A stretch of DNA of 64,000 bases from Mycolicibacterium gilvum (GTDB lineage Bacteria > Actinomycetota > Actinomycetes > Mycobacteriales > Mycobacteriaceae): the NCBI RefSeq assembly GCF_900454025.1, contig NZ_UGQM01000001.1, forward strand, positions 5,704,001 to 5,768,000, written 5' to 3'. A program made the translations under genes and the position numbers. The notes under the pieces are model-generated. The model was not told where the DNA came from, searched no databases, and saw nothing but the letters and a program-made list of their open reading frames with translations. Every line of letters begins with the position of its first letter. The first letter of the stretch is position 1. Of this stretch, positions 52,207-60,587 are shown piece by piece.

Positions 52207-53046
52207 TCAGCCCAGCCCCATCAGGGTCCGCAGTTCCGCCGTGCGCCAGACGATCAGCCCGACGAAGACGACGAGGATCGCCACCGTCGCGCCGGTCTGG
52301 ACCAGGGTGCGTTGCGCGCGGGGCGCGTACACGAACGCCGCGGCGACGAGGGCTCCGGTGACCAGTCCTCCGATGTGGCCCTGCCAGCTGATGTTCTGAC
52401 TGGTGAACAGCGGGATGAGGAACGTGAAGGCCAGGTTCAGCACGATGATCGCCATCACGCTGCGCACGTCCATGTTGAGCTTCCTGCCCACCACGAACGT
52501 CGCGCCGAACAAGCCGAACACCGCGCCTGACGCGCCCGCGGTGAGCGCGTTGAACGTCAGCAGGTACACCAGCACCGATCCACCGAGGGCACTGACGAGG
52601 TAGAGCGTGACGAACCGCGCCCGTCCCAGGGCGGCCTCCAGCGGCGGCCCCACGAAATACAGGGCCAGCATGTTGAACGCCAGATGCGTGAGGCCGAAAT
52701 GCAGGAACGCCGACGTCAGCAGCCGGTACATCTCGCCGTCGGCGACCGCGGGTGACCACAACCCGAAGGCCCGTTGCAGTCCCGGCGAGGCCATCTGCAG
52801 GGCGAACGCCAGCAGGTTGATGCCGATCAGCGCGTAGGTCACCACCGGGGTCAGCTTCTTCACGGGCCGCACCGAGCGCATCCCCTCGCCGACGCAGTCG
52901 ATGCACTGGTGCCCGACGGCCGCGTCGCGCATGCACTCGGGACAGATGAAGCGATTGCAGCGGGTGCACCGGACGTAGGTCTGCCGGTCGGGATGCCGGT
53001 AGCAGGTCGGTATCTGCTGGGCCGGGTACGGGTACGGGGAGTTCAC
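52207..53046 (-). CDS. Rhomboid-family intramembrane serine protease (Rv0110-like)
   Basis: 279 aa. N-terminal B-box-like zinc module ([37 protein letters not shown]), then 6-7 TM helices. Catalytic Ser in GASGAVFG and His in [12 protein letters not shown]; the HLAFNML oxyanion helix is present. Cleaves TM substrates within the membrane; targets unknown. ATG 53046, following the VOC gene by 1 nt and upstream of the HAD gene by 8 nt, so it probably shares transcription with both. Confidence 0.92.
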   Translation of the reverse strand: MNSPYPYPAQQIPTCYRHPDRQTYVRCTRCNRFICPECMRDAAVGHQCIDCVGEGMRSVRPVKKLTPVVTYALIGINLLAFALQMASPGLQRAFGLWSPAVADGEMYRLLTSAFLHFGLTHLAFNMLALYFVGPPLEAALGRARFVTLYLVSALGGSVLVYLLTFNALTAGASGAVFGLFGATFVVGRKLNMDVRSVMAIIVLNLAFTFLIPLFTSQNISWQGHIGGLVTGALVAAAFVYAPRAQRTLVQTGATVAILVVFVGLIVWRTAELRTLMGLG

Positions 53047-53047
53047 C

Positions 53048-53455
53048 TCAGAGCGTCCCGAAGAGCTCGATGTGGTTGCCGTCGGGATCGGCGACGAACA
53101 TCCATCCCATTCCCGGCACCGGGGCGAACTCGGTGACCGGTTCGACGACCTCGTACCCGGAGGTCTCGAAGGCCTCGCCGACCGCGCGCAGACCGTTCAC
53201 CCCGATCGTGAAGTACCTCAGCCCGGCCTGGGCCCGGCCACCGCCGGGAGCGGCGGGCGCCGGCGGCGGCGTGGTGTAGGTGACGAGTTTGAGCACGCTG
53301 CCCCCGAGGGAGTAGCGCCGCTGGGTGCCGCCGTCGAACTCGATCTCACCCTGGGGTTCGAGCTCGAGGAAGTCTTCATAGAACGCGACCATCGGCGCGA
53401 GATCGGTGGTGACGAGCCCGACCTCGATGCCGGGCGAGAGCAGATCCAGTTTCAC
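53048..53455 (-). CDS. VOC-family (glyoxalase/dioxygenase fold) protein
   Basis: 135 aa, two beta-alpha-beta-beta-beta units. GLVTTDLAPMVAFYEDFLEL and C-terminal MFVADPDGNHIELFG, where the Glu is the usual metal ligand. The reaction is unknown. GTG 53455 (VKLDLLSPGIE). Directly upstream of the rhomboid gene. Confidence 0.85.
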   Translation of the reverse strand: MKLDLLSPGIEVGLVTTDLAPMVAFYEDFLELEPQGEIEFDGGTQRRYSLGGSVLKLVTYTTPPPAPAAPGGGRAQAGLRYFTIGVNGLRAVGEAFETSGYEVVEPVTEFAPVPGMGWMFVADPDGNHIELFGTL

Positions 53456-53608
53456 AGGCACCAAACTATCCGCAGAGCGGGCGGGCGCACCGATAACGAT
53501 TACGCAACGACTCAGATCACGATCAATTAAGCATTCCCGGCAAATCCTGAGAGTCCTCACGAATGCGCCCGGGATATTTCGTTCACGGCGAACACCGGGA
53601 GTCATAGT

Positions 53609-53628
53609 GAGGCCGACATCACGGCCTC
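53609..53628. repeat. Hairpin in the 53456-53779 intergenic region
   Basis: GAGGCCG / CGGCCTC, 7-bp stem and 6-nt loop. The 324-bp gap between divergent VOC and hemophore genes is AT-richer than its surroundings and holds no gene that I can support. Could be an operator or RNA structure. Confidence 0.3.
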
Positions 53629-53697
53629 GGAATGTAACGTCCGCATGCTGCGGTAATTGACGCCTGCCGAGGACGTTTGAGCACGTCAGATCTCGGC

Positions 53698-53703
53698 TAC
53701 CTT
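53698..53703 (+). promoter_or_regulatory. -10 element TACCTT for the hemophore-like gene
   Basis: TANNNT match with TTGAGC 15 bp upstream as a possible -35. About 75 nt of leader precede ATG 53780. Confidence 0.35.
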
Positions 53704-53779
53704 GGTTTTCGGGCGGGGAAAGCAGTAACTGATTCACCACGCGCCACAATGCGTGACGAATGCGAAGGACCAATCAATC

Positions 53780-54178
53780 ATGAATTTCAGTGGTAACACC
53801 GTGCGCCGTTCCGTGGCTGGTGTCGGGGCGGCCTGTCTGTTCGGCGGCCTCGCCGCAGCAACCGCGATCGCTCCGGCGAGCGCACAACCGGCTCAGTGCA
53901 CCGCGAGTGCGCTGACGGGCACCGTCAGCTCGGTGACCGCCGAGGCACGTCAGTACCTCGACGCCCATCCGGGCGCCAACCAGGCCGTCACCGCGGCGAT
54001 GAACCAGCCGCGTCCGGAGGCCGAAGCCAACCTGCGCAACTACTTCACCGCGAACTCGGCGGAGTACTACGACCTGCGCGGAATCCTGGCACCGATCGGC
54101 AACGCCCAGCGCGATTGCAACGTCACCGTGCTGCCCGCCGACCTGCAGTCGGCGTACAACACGTTCATGGCCGGCTGA
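53780..54178 (+). CDS. Secreted haem-binding (hemophore-like) protein, Rv0203 type
   Basis: 132 aa. Cleavable signal peptide (AACLFGGLAAATAIAPASAQPA). The mature part of about 95 residues is helical with two Cys (QCTASAL and RDCNV) that can form a disulfide. LDAHPGANQAVTAAMNQPRPEAEANLRNYFTANSAEYYDLRGI is the typical core of mycobacterial haem-degrading/hemophore-like TIGR04529 proteins, where Tyr/His bind haem. Exported to the periplasm or outside. Confidence 0.82.
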   Translation: MNFSGNTVRRSVAGVGAACLFGGLAAATAIAPASAQPAQCTASALTGTVSSVTAEARQYLDAHPGANQAVTAAMNQPRPEAEANLRNYFTANSAEYYDLRGILAPIGNAQRDCNVTVLPADLQSAYNTFMAG

Positions 54179-54210
54179 TCTGTTCGGCTGAACTGATCGA
54201 CGACATGACG

Positions 54211-54250
54211 GCGGCGGCGGGTTCACACCCGTCGCCGCTGTTTGTTGGTT
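54211..54250 (+). terminator. Intrinsic terminator after the hemophore-like gene
   Basis: 12-bp stem with one G-T wobble (54211-54222 with 54227-54238), 4-nt loop, then a T-rich tail (TGTTTGTTGGTT). Unusually canonical for a mycobacterium. Confidence 0.8.
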
Positions 54251-54273
54251 CACGCCGTTTGTTGGTTCACGCC
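54240..54273 (+). repeat. 17-bp tandem duplication
   Basis: GTTTGTTGGTTCACGCC occurs twice back to back (54240-54256, 54257-54273), overlapping the terminator T-rich tail. Looks like a recent slippage duplication. Confidence 0.8.
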
Positions 54274-54285
54274 CCGGCAGGCATT

Positions 54286-54291
54286 TAGACT
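54286..54291 (+). promoter_or_regulatory. -10 element TAGACT, leaderless-type
   Basis: TANNNT match 8 nt before ATG 54300, which has no Shine-Dalgarno. Confidence 0.45.
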
Positions 54292-54299
54292 CGCTTCCT

Positions 54300-54737
54300 A
54301 TGAGGCTGACCCGACCCGCCGCGCTCGGCGCGGCAGCAGCGGCGAGCTGCCTTCTCCTCGCCCCGGTGGCTTCGGCACAACCGGAGCCAACTCCCGCGCC
54401 TGACGCCGAGGGACCGAAGACGACGATCGACGCCAGCGGTTCGTATGCGGTCGGCACCGAGATCCTGCCCGGGGTGTACCAGTCGGCCGGGCCGGTCGAC
54501 GACGGCGCCTGCTACTGGAAGCGCGTCGCGGGTGAGGAACTCGTCGACAACGCGCTGACCAAGAAGCCCGCGTTCGTGCAGATCATGCCGACGGACACGA
54601 CCTTCACCACCAGTGACTGCCAGGCCTGGACGCTCACCAACGCCCCGATGCCCCCGCAGCCGTCGCCCGCATCCCTGCTGGGCGAGCTGACCAAGGCGAT
54701 CGGCAGCGGCATGTTCTCCGGGGGTCCGCCGCCCTGA
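54300..54737 (+). CDS. Secreted protein of unknown function
   Basis: 145 aa. Signal peptide to ASA (about residue 26), acidic/Pro linker, then a compact domain SGSYAVGTEILPGVYQSAGPVDDGACYWKRVAGEELVDNA ... TFTTSDCQAWTLTN. The phrase YxVGxxIxPGxY...CxWxR is a recurrent actinobacterial secreted module; the two Cys likely pair. Pro-rich C-terminus. Ends in a CTGA overlap with the serine hydrolase gene. Confidence 0.72.
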   Translation: MRLTRPAALGAAAAASCLLLAPVASAQPEPTPAPDAEGPKTTIDASGSYAVGTEILPGVYQSAGPVDDGACYWKRVAGEELVDNALTKKPAFVQIMPTDTTFTTSDCQAWTLTNAPMPPQPSPASLLGELTKAIGSGMFSGGPPP

Positions 54738-55906
54738 TCGACGCGATCACCGCAACCGGCGCCGAGGATCACACCGGCGTCGAGCCGGCGGCTGTCGAAC
54801 GCATCTGGCAGGCCGCCCGGCACTGGTATGCGGCGGGCATGCAACCGGCCATCCAGGTCTGTCTGCGCCGCGACGGCAGGGTGATCCTCGACCGGGCGAT
54901 CGGGTACGCCGCAGACGACGTCCCGGTCAGGACCGACACACCGTTCTGCGTGTACTCGGCGGCCAAGGCGATCACCACGACCGTCACGCACATGCTCGTC
55001 GAACGCGGCGAGTTCTCCCTCGACGACCGGGTCTGCGAGTATCTGCCCGAGTACACCAGCCACGGCAAGGACCGCACGACCATCCGGCACGTGCTGACCC
55101 ACAGCGCCGGCATCCCGTTCGCGACCGGACCCAAACCCGACCTCAAGCGCATGGACGACAGCGACTACACGCGCGCGATGCTGGCCCGGATGAAACCCGT
55201 GTATCGACCGGGCCTGATCCACGTCTACCACGGTGTGACGTGGGGCCCGTTGATGCGCGAGATCATCTCGGCCGCAACGGGTCGCAGCATCCGCGACATC
55301 CTCGCCGACGAGATCCTGACCCCGCTGGGTTTCCGCTGGACGAATTACGGCGTTGCGCCCGAAGATGTTCCGCTGGTCGCCCGCAGCCACGTCACCGGTA
55401 AACCGCTCCCCGCACCTGTCGCGAAAGCCTTCAAGACCGCGGTGGGCGGAACACCACAGCAGATCATCCCGTTCTCGAACACCCGGCAGTTCCTGACCGG
55501 TGTCATTCCGTCGTCGAACACGGTGTCCAACGCCCACGAACTGTCGCGCTTCGCCGAAATACTCTGTCGCGGTGGCGAGCTCGACGGGGTACGGGTGCTG
55601 TCGGCCGAGACGTTGCGAGCGGCGACGAAGGAGGCCCGCCGCCTGCGCCCCGATCTGGCGACCGGTCTGCAGCCGATGCGCTGGGGTACCGGATACATGT
55701 TGGGGTCCAAGCGCTTCGGGCCCTTCGGCCGCGATGCCGACGGCGCGTTCGGACACACGGGACTCACCGACATCGCGGTGTGGGCCGATCCGCAGCGGGC
55801 CCTGTCGGTCGCCGTGGTCAGCAGCGGCAAGCCAGGGCCGCACCGGGAGGCCAAGCGCTACCCCCGCCTGCTCGACCGCATCAACGCCGAGATCCCCCGG
55901 CTCTGA
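54734..55906 (+). CDS. Beta-lactamase-fold serine hydrolase, apparent CTG start
   Basis: 390 aa if read from CTG 54734. SxxK motif in FCVYSAAKAITTTV, Tyr motif in HVYHGVTWG (YxV-like), and C-terminal HTGLTD. Esterase/beta-lactamase family (LipD/LipE-like). The first ATG in frame (54839) would remove AVERIWQAARHWYAAGMQPA, which resembles family N-termini. CTG 54734 overlaps the preceding stop (CTGA), with GGGGGT 8 nt upstream. No ATG/GTG/TTG lies between. No signal peptide, so probably cytoplasmic or membrane-associated. Confidence 0.8.
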   Translation: MIDAITATGAEDHTGVEPAAVERIWQAARHWYAAGMQPAIQVCLRRDGRVILDRAIGYAADDVPVRTDTPFCVYSAAKAITTTVTHMLVERGEFSLDDRVCEYLPEYTSHGKDRTTIRHVLTHSAGIPFATGPKPDLKRMDDSDYTRAMLARMKPVYRPGLIHVYHGVTWGPLMREIISAATGRSIRDILADEILTPLGFRWTNYGVAPEDVPLVARSHVTGKPLPAPVAKAFKTAVGGTPQQIIPFSNTRQFLTGVIPSSNTVSNAHELSRFAEILCRGGELDGVRVLSAETLRAATKEARRLRPDLATGLQPMRWGTGYMLGSKRFGPFGRDADGAFGHTGLTDIAVWADPQRALSVAVVSSGKPGPHREAKRYPRLLDRINAEIPRL

Positions 55907-57008
55907 CCCCGCGGTAGATCCCCCACCGCACGATCACCGGCATCAGCACGCGGTCGAAGGCCCACGCCGGGAACCGGAAGGCCCTCCCGTTGGGCGCGAA
56001 GACCTCCAGCCCGTCGGGCTGGATGCCCAACACCGATCCCCAACGCCGGGTCGGCGGACGATACGCCCGCAGCGGTTTCCCGTCGAAGAACGCGCGGATG
56101 TTGCCGGCGAGCAGGCCGTCGGCACGGTTGCGGGCCGAGCTGCGCAGCGGATCGGTGGCCGCGACGTCGCCGACGGCGAAGACCTCCGGCCGGCCCGGCA
56201 CCTGCAGCTGCGGGGTGACCCGGACGAAACCGTCGGCGTCGAGCAGTTCGCCGGGCAGCCACCCGGTGTTGGGCCGGACCCGCCCGATCGCCCACAGCAC
56301 GACGTCGGCGGTGGCGGGGTCCTGCCCGGTGGTCCACTGCACCGGGTCGGTGGTCAGCTCGGCGCCGGTGAATCCCGGGACCAGTTGCGCGCGGTGCCCC
56401 GGCCGCAGCACCACCCCGGCCTCGGTCAGCCTGCGCCGCACCGTCTTCCACGTGCGGGGGTGGTGTCCGGCGAGGGCGCGATCACCGGGGAAGTACAGCT
56501 CGACCCGCTTGTCCGGCCACGTGGTCGCGATCTGTGCGGCACTGCTGACGGCGGCGGCTCCGCCGCCCACGATCGCAACCGACTGTGCGGCAGAGAGCCT
56601 TTCATGCGGATTGCGCAGATCGGCATCGACCTGCTCCGAGGTCTGCAGTCCGGGGTGGCGCCAGAACCCGTTGCTGACACCGGTGGCGATGACGAGCACG
56701 TCGTAGGGCACCACCGTCGACTCGCCGTCGGCACACGACACCGCCACCGTCCGGGCGTCGAGATCCACCGCGGTCAGCGTGCCGTGCACCGTGCGGACCC
56801 TGTCGAGTCCGCGGAAGCGCGAGAACGGGATCCAGTTGTGCCGGGCCCAGTCTCCCGGCCGCGCGAGACGCCAACCGAGCTCCTGACCACTGACGAGTCC
56901 CGGTTTGGCGGAGATCCCGACGACATCGGCGTGCCGGGCGAGCTTGATCGCGGTGAGCACGCCGACGTCACCGAGACCGGCGATGACGACGCGGCGACCC
57001 TGCGTCAT
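55881..57008 (-). CDS. FAD/NAD(P)-dependent oxidoreductase, NDH-2/AIF-like
   Basis: 375 aa pyridine nucleotide-disulfide oxidoreductase fold. FAD motif VVIAGLGDVGVLTAIKLA, NAD(P) motif VAIVGGGAAAVSSAAQIA, and C-terminal FAD loop VFAVGDVAATDPL. GLGDVG departs from the usual GGGxAG. No redox-active CxxC is visible. ATG 57008 overlaps the cyclase stop (ATGA), so the two form an operon. Overlaps the serine hydrolase gene by 26 nt convergently. Confidence 0.82.
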   Translation of the reverse strand: MTQGRRVVIAGLGDVGVLTAIKLARHADVVGISAKPGLVSGQELGWRLARPGDWARHNWIPFSRFRGLDRVRTVHGTLTAVDLDARTVAVSCADGESTVVPYDVLVIATGVSNGFWRHPGLQTSEQVDADLRNPHERLSAAQSVAIVGGGAAAVSSAAQIATTWPDKRVELYFPGDRALAGHHPRTWKTVRRRLTEAGVVLRPGHRAQLVPGFTGAELTTDPVQWTTGQDPATADVVLWAIGRVRPNTGWLPGELLDADGFVRVTPQLQVPGRPEVFAVGDVAATDPLRSSARNRADGLLAGNIRAFFDGKPLRAYRPPTRRWGSVLGIQPDGLEVFAPNGRAFRFPAWAFDRVLMPVIVRWGIYRGVRAGGSRR

Positions 57009-57778
57009 GCGGCGTCCAGCCGAACCCGGAACGTCTTCGGCCAGTACTTGCCCGTCACCAGGAACTCGGACCCGCCCACGTGGGCGATGCCGTTGAGAAC
57101 CTGTGCGCTGGGCGGGATTCCACGCTCCCGCAACCCTGACGCGTCGACGACCAGACCGACCTCCCCGCTGCCCGGGTCGATCCGCACGATCTCGTTGGAC
57201 GGCCACACGTTCGCCCACACCTGGCCGTCGACGCATTCGAGTTCGTTGAGACCCTCGACCCCGACGCCGTTGTGCGTCACCGCGACGCTGCCGGTTTCGG
57301 CCAGGTCGGCGGGATCGTGAAAGGTCAGCCGGTCGGATCCGTCGCTCTTGACCAGCCGGTTCCCGTCGTAACACAAGCCCCAGCCCTCGCCGGCCAGCGG
57401 GACTTCCCGGACCGGTGTCATCGTGGCCCTGTCCCACTCGACGGCCTTCTCGTCGCGGTAGGTCAGCTGCCAGATCCGGTCCCCCACCACGGTGATGCCC
57501 TCACCGAAGTAGTCGCCGGGCATCGCGACGGCCTGTGACACCGTGCCGGTGGCGGGGTCGAGGGTCCGCATCTGCGACGCCCCCGCCAGGCCCGTGCCCT
57601 CGTAGAGGATCCCGCCGTCGACCTCGAACCCCTGCGTGAAGGCTGCGGGGTCGTGCGGGATCTCCTCCAGCACCACCGGCTCGATCACCGGGGCCGGACC
57701 GGCCTGGGCATGCGGCGGCGTCGCGCATCCCGCGATCACCGCCAGAGTCAGCACGGCCACCAGGGGCGAGCGAGTCAT
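57005..57778 (-). CDS. Glutaminyl-peptide cyclotransferase, plant/bacterial type, lipoprotein
   Basis: 257 aa. Lipobox VIAGC at about 18, then a five-bladed beta-propeller: IPHDPAAFTQGFEVDGGILYEGTGLAGASQMRTLDPATG, RIWQLTYRDEKAVEWDRAT, GWGLCYDGNRLVKSDGSDRL, LNELECVDGQVWANVWPSNEIVRIDP. These are the conserved motifs of the QC family that converts N-terminal Gln to pyroglutamate. Acts outside the cytoplasmic membrane. Coupled to the downstream flavoprotein. Confidence 0.88.
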   Translation of the reverse strand: MTRSPLVAVLTLAVIAGCATPPHAQAGPAPVIEPVVLEEIPHDPAAFTQGFEVDGGILYEGTGLAGASQMRTLDPATGTVSQAVAMPGDYFGEGITVVGDRIWQLTYRDEKAVEWDRATMTPVREVPLAGEGWGLCYDGNRLVKSDGSDRLTFHDPADLAETGSVAVTHNGVGVEGLNELECVDGQVWANVWPSNEIVRIDPGSGEVGLVVDASGLRERGIPPSAQVLNGIAHVGGSEFLVTGKYWPKTFRVRLDAA

Positions 57779-57808
57779 ACCGCGTTTCTACCGTGCGACG
57801 ATGGCGGA

Positions 57809-58954
57809 ATGAAAGCAGTCAGCTGTTTGGGTGGCGCCCTGGAGGTCGTCGACCTGCCCTCACCGCGGCCCGAGGCGGGCCAGCTGGTGCTCGACGTGCT
57901 GCGATGCGGCATCTGCGGGTCCGACATCCACGCCAAGGATCACGCCGACGAGCTGACCGAGGTGTTCGCCGAGGGCGGCTACCACGACTTCGTCCGCAGT
58001 GACACACCGGTGGTGATGGGCCACGAGTTCTGCGGTGTGGTCGCCGAGCGTGGCCGCGGGGTCGGCTCGGAGTTCAGGGAAGGCACCACCGTGGTGTCGT
58101 TCCCGCTGGTGAAGGCCGACGGCGGGGTGCATCTGACCGGCCTGTCGCCGAAGGCGCCCGGCGGGTATGCCGAGCAGGTGCTCGCCGAGGCGGCGCTGAC
58201 GTTCGCGGTGCCCAACGGGCTGGATCCGGCCACCGCGGCGCTGACCGAGCCGATGGCGGTGGCCCACCACGCGGTCCGGCGCAGCGAGATCACGAACAAG
58301 GACGTCGCGATCGTGCTCGGCTGCGGACCCGTCGGTCTGGCCGTCATCTGCCATCTCAAGACCCGCGGTGTGCGCACGATCGTCGCCAGCGACTTCTCCC
58401 CCGGCCGGCGCGGGCTGGCCACCCAGTGCGGCGCCGACGTCGTCGTCGACCCGGCCGAGGAGTCGCCGTACGACGCGGTGCCCGCCAAGCAGCGGGGTCT
58501 GACGGAGCTGCCGGCACTGTACGAACTCGGCGTCGGATCGATGGAGAAGCTCCGCAGGATCCCGGGCTGGTCCCACGTGTACCGCGTCGCCGACCGTCTC
58601 GGCGGTACCGCACCGAAGCGGCCGGTGATCTTCGAGTGCGTCGGGGTGCCCGGCATGATCGACGGGGTCATCACCGCCGCACCGCTGGCGTCGCGCATCA
58701 TCGTGGTCGGCGTCTGCATGGGTGACGACAAGATCCGACCGGCGATGGCGATCGGCAAGGAGGTCGATCTGCGTTTCGTGTTCGGTTACACCCCTTTGGA
58801 ATTCCGGGACACCCTGCACATGCTCGCCGACGGGAAGCTCGACGCATCGGCTCTGGTGACCGGCACGGTCGGCCTCGACGGCGTCGCCGGGGCGTTCGAG
58901 GCGCTCGGCAACCCGGAGAGACACGCGAAGATCCTCATCGACCCGTCTGCGTGA
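57809..58954 (+). CDS. Zinc-dependent alcohol dehydrogenase (MDR family)
   Basis: 381 aa. Zn ligands in RCGICGSDIH and MGHEFCG; Rossmann motif VLGCGPVGLAVICHLK. The usual four-Cys structural zinc lobe is not apparent. The substrate is an unknown alcohol or aldehyde. ATG 57809; a TACCGT -10-like element sits 14 nt upstream. Converges with the MmyB-like regulator with a 20-nt overlap. Confidence 0.85.
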   Translation: MKAVSCLGGALEVVDLPSPRPEAGQLVLDVLRCGICGSDIHAKDHADELTEVFAEGGYHDFVRSDTPVVMGHEFCGVVAERGRGVGSEFREGTTVVSFPLVKADGGVHLTGLSPKAPGGYAEQVLAEAALTFAVPNGLDPATAALTEPMAVAHHAVRRSEITNKDVAIVLGCGPVGLAVICHLKTRGVRTIVASDFSPGRRGLATQCGADVVVDPAEESPYDAVPAKQRGLTELPALYELGVGSMEKLRRIPGWSHVYRVADRLGGTAPKRPVIFECVGVPGMIDGVITAAPLASRIIVVGVCMGDDKIRPAMAIGKEVDLRFVFGYTPLEFRDTLHMLADGKLDASALVTGTVGLDGVAGAFEALGNPERHAKILIDPSA

Positions 58955-59759
58955 CGGCGAGCGAACCGAGCAGCGCCAGCGCCTCGGCGCTCACCGATCC
59001 CGCTTCGGCGTGGTAGACGACGAGCTCCTGACCCGGCGATGAGCGGACGTCGAAGGTCTGCATGGTCAGTTCCAGCGTCCCGACCTCGGGGTGACGAAAC
59101 CCCTTGCTCCGCGCGGATTTGCGGCGGGCGTCGTGGCGCGTCCAGAGCTCCGCGAACTCGGGTGAGGCACCGAGCAGATCGGTCAGCACCGCGCGGATGC
59201 GCGGGTCATCGGGCGCCTGGCCGTAGCCGTGCCGGAATCCGGCCACCGCGTCCCGGGCCACCGCGGCCCAGTCGGTGTAGAAACTGCGCGCGCCGGGCTC
59301 GGTGAACACCACGTGCAGCAGGTTCTTCGAATGCTGCCACTGCGAGAACATCGCGTCCGCAATTTCATTGGAGGCGAGCACATCGTAGGCACGGTTGTAG
59401 ACCAGCGCGGGGTTGTGCGGCCACATGCTCATCAGCTCCAGCAGGGCCGGGTCGACGCGCGCGCTGGTGCCGGCGTGACTGCGTGGGCTCAGACCTGCGA
59501 GCCGGAACAGATGCGCTCGGGCGTCCTCGGACAACCGAAGTGCCGCGGCCAGCGCGTCGACGACCTGGGCCGAGGGTGTGCGCTCCCTACCCTGCTCGAG
59601 ACGGGTGTAGTAGTCGGCGCTCAGCCCCGCGAGCATCGCGACCTCTTCCCGCCGTAGACCGCTGACGCGCCGCAGCCCGATCGTCGGCAGCCCGGCCTCG
59701 GCAGGCGTCACCTGGCCGCGGCGTGCCCGCAGATAGTCGCCCAGCTCGGTGGCTGCCAT
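58935..59759 (-). CDS. MmyB-like helix-turn-helix regulator
   Basis: 274 aa. XRE-type HTH: LGDYLRARRGQ ... LRREEVAMLAGLSADYYTRLEQGRERTPSAQVVDALAAAL. The C-terminal half is the MmyB-like PAS-type ligand domain (NPALVYNRAYDVLASNEIADAMF ... ELTMQTFDVRSSPGQELVVYHAEAGS). In actinobacteria these regulators commonly sit divergent from a short-chain dehydrogenase, as here. A dyad lies in the shared promoter region. Confidence 0.88.
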   Translation of the reverse strand: MAATELGDYLRARRGQVTPAEAGLPTIGLRRVSGLRREEVAMLAGLSADYYTRLEQGRERTPSAQVVDALAAALRLSEDARAHLFRLAGLSPRSHAGTSARVDPALLELMSMWPHNPALVYNRAYDVLASNEIADAMFSQWQHSKNLLHVVFTEPGARSFYTDWAAVARDAVAGFRHGYGQAPDDPRIRAVLTDLLGASPEFAELWTRHDARRKSARSKGFRHPEVGTLELTMQTFDVRSSPGQELVVYHAEAGSVSAEALALLGSLAVTQTGR

Positions 59760-59783
59760 GCCAGTGATCGTAGTGAGCAGTCG

Positions 59784-59813
59784 GGGTGCGTACCTGGGTG
59801 TGGCGCACCCAGG
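59784..59813. promoter_or_regulatory. Operator-like dyads between the MmyB-like regulator and the SDR
   Basis: CCTGGGTG-N5-CACCCAGG (59793-59813) is a perfect 8-bp-arm dyad. GGGTGCG (59784-59790) and CGCACCC (59804-59810) form a second overlapping pair. Located 24-54 bp before the regulator start. Confidence 0.6.
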
Positions 59814-59861
59814 AACACCATGTCCTCCCGCGCCCGTGCCACGGTGGCGACACTGATGATC

Positions 59862-60587
59862 ATGGACAACACACAGCGCAACGTCGCCATGGTCACCGGG
59901 GCGAGCAGTGGGATCGGCCGTGCCGTTGCGGTGCGGCTGGCGGCCGACGGATTCACCGTCGTCGCCGCCGCACGCCGTACCGACCGGCTGCGGGAACTGG
60001 CCGCAGGAACGGACGGGAGCATCGAAGCCTGCGAGCTCGACGTCACCGACGCCGATGCCGTACGTGCGGCAGCCGACGACATCGTGGCGCGCCACGGCCG
60101 GCTCGACGTCCTGGTCGCCAACGCCGGGGTGATGCCGCTGTCGCGGCTGGACACCGGACTGCTCGCCGAGTGGAACCAGATGATCGACGTGAACATCCGC
60201 GGGCTGTTGCACGGCATCCATGCCGCGCTGCCGCATTTCACCCGGCAAGAGCGCGGCCATGTGGTCACCGTGGCATCGGTCGGCGCCCACGAGGTCGTCG
60301 CCACCGGCGCGGTCTACTGCGGCACCAAACACGCCGCGTGGGCGATCACCGAAGGTCTGCGGCTCGAATCTCCGCCGTGGCTGCGGGTCACGACGATCTC
60401 GCCCGGAGTGGTGGAAAGCGAACTGGCCGACAGCATCAGCGATCCGATCGCCCGTGACGCGATGGCCGACTACCGGCGCGCAGCGATCGGTCCGGACGCC
60501 ATCGCCGGTGCGGTCGCCTACGCGGTCGGCACCCCGGCGGACGTCGACGTCAACGAGATCGTCATCCGTCCCACCCGGCAGCGTTGA
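59862..60587 (+). CDS. Short-chain dehydrogenase/reductase
   Basis: 241 aa classical SDR: NAD(P) motif VTGASSGIGRAVAV, NANAG-type LVANAGVMPL, and the catalytic Tyr-x3-Lys in GAVYCGTKHAAWAI. Tyr is preceded by a Ser at VASVGAHE. Start ATG 59862 (MDNTQRNVAMVTG). Divergent from the MmyB-like regulator and probably its target. Ends in a 26-nt convergent overlap with hrpA. Confidence 0.9.
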   Translation: MDNTQRNVAMVTGASSGIGRAVAVRLAADGFTVVAAARRTDRLRELAAGTDGSIEACELDVTDADAVRAAADDIVARHGRLDVLVANAGVMPLSRLDTGLLAEWNQMIDVNIRGLLHGIHAALPHFTRQERGHVVTVASVGAHEVVATGAVYCGTKHAAWAITEGLRLESPPWLRVTTISPGVVESELADSISDPIARDAMADYRRAAIGPDAIAGAVAYAVGTPADVDVNEIVIRPTRQR

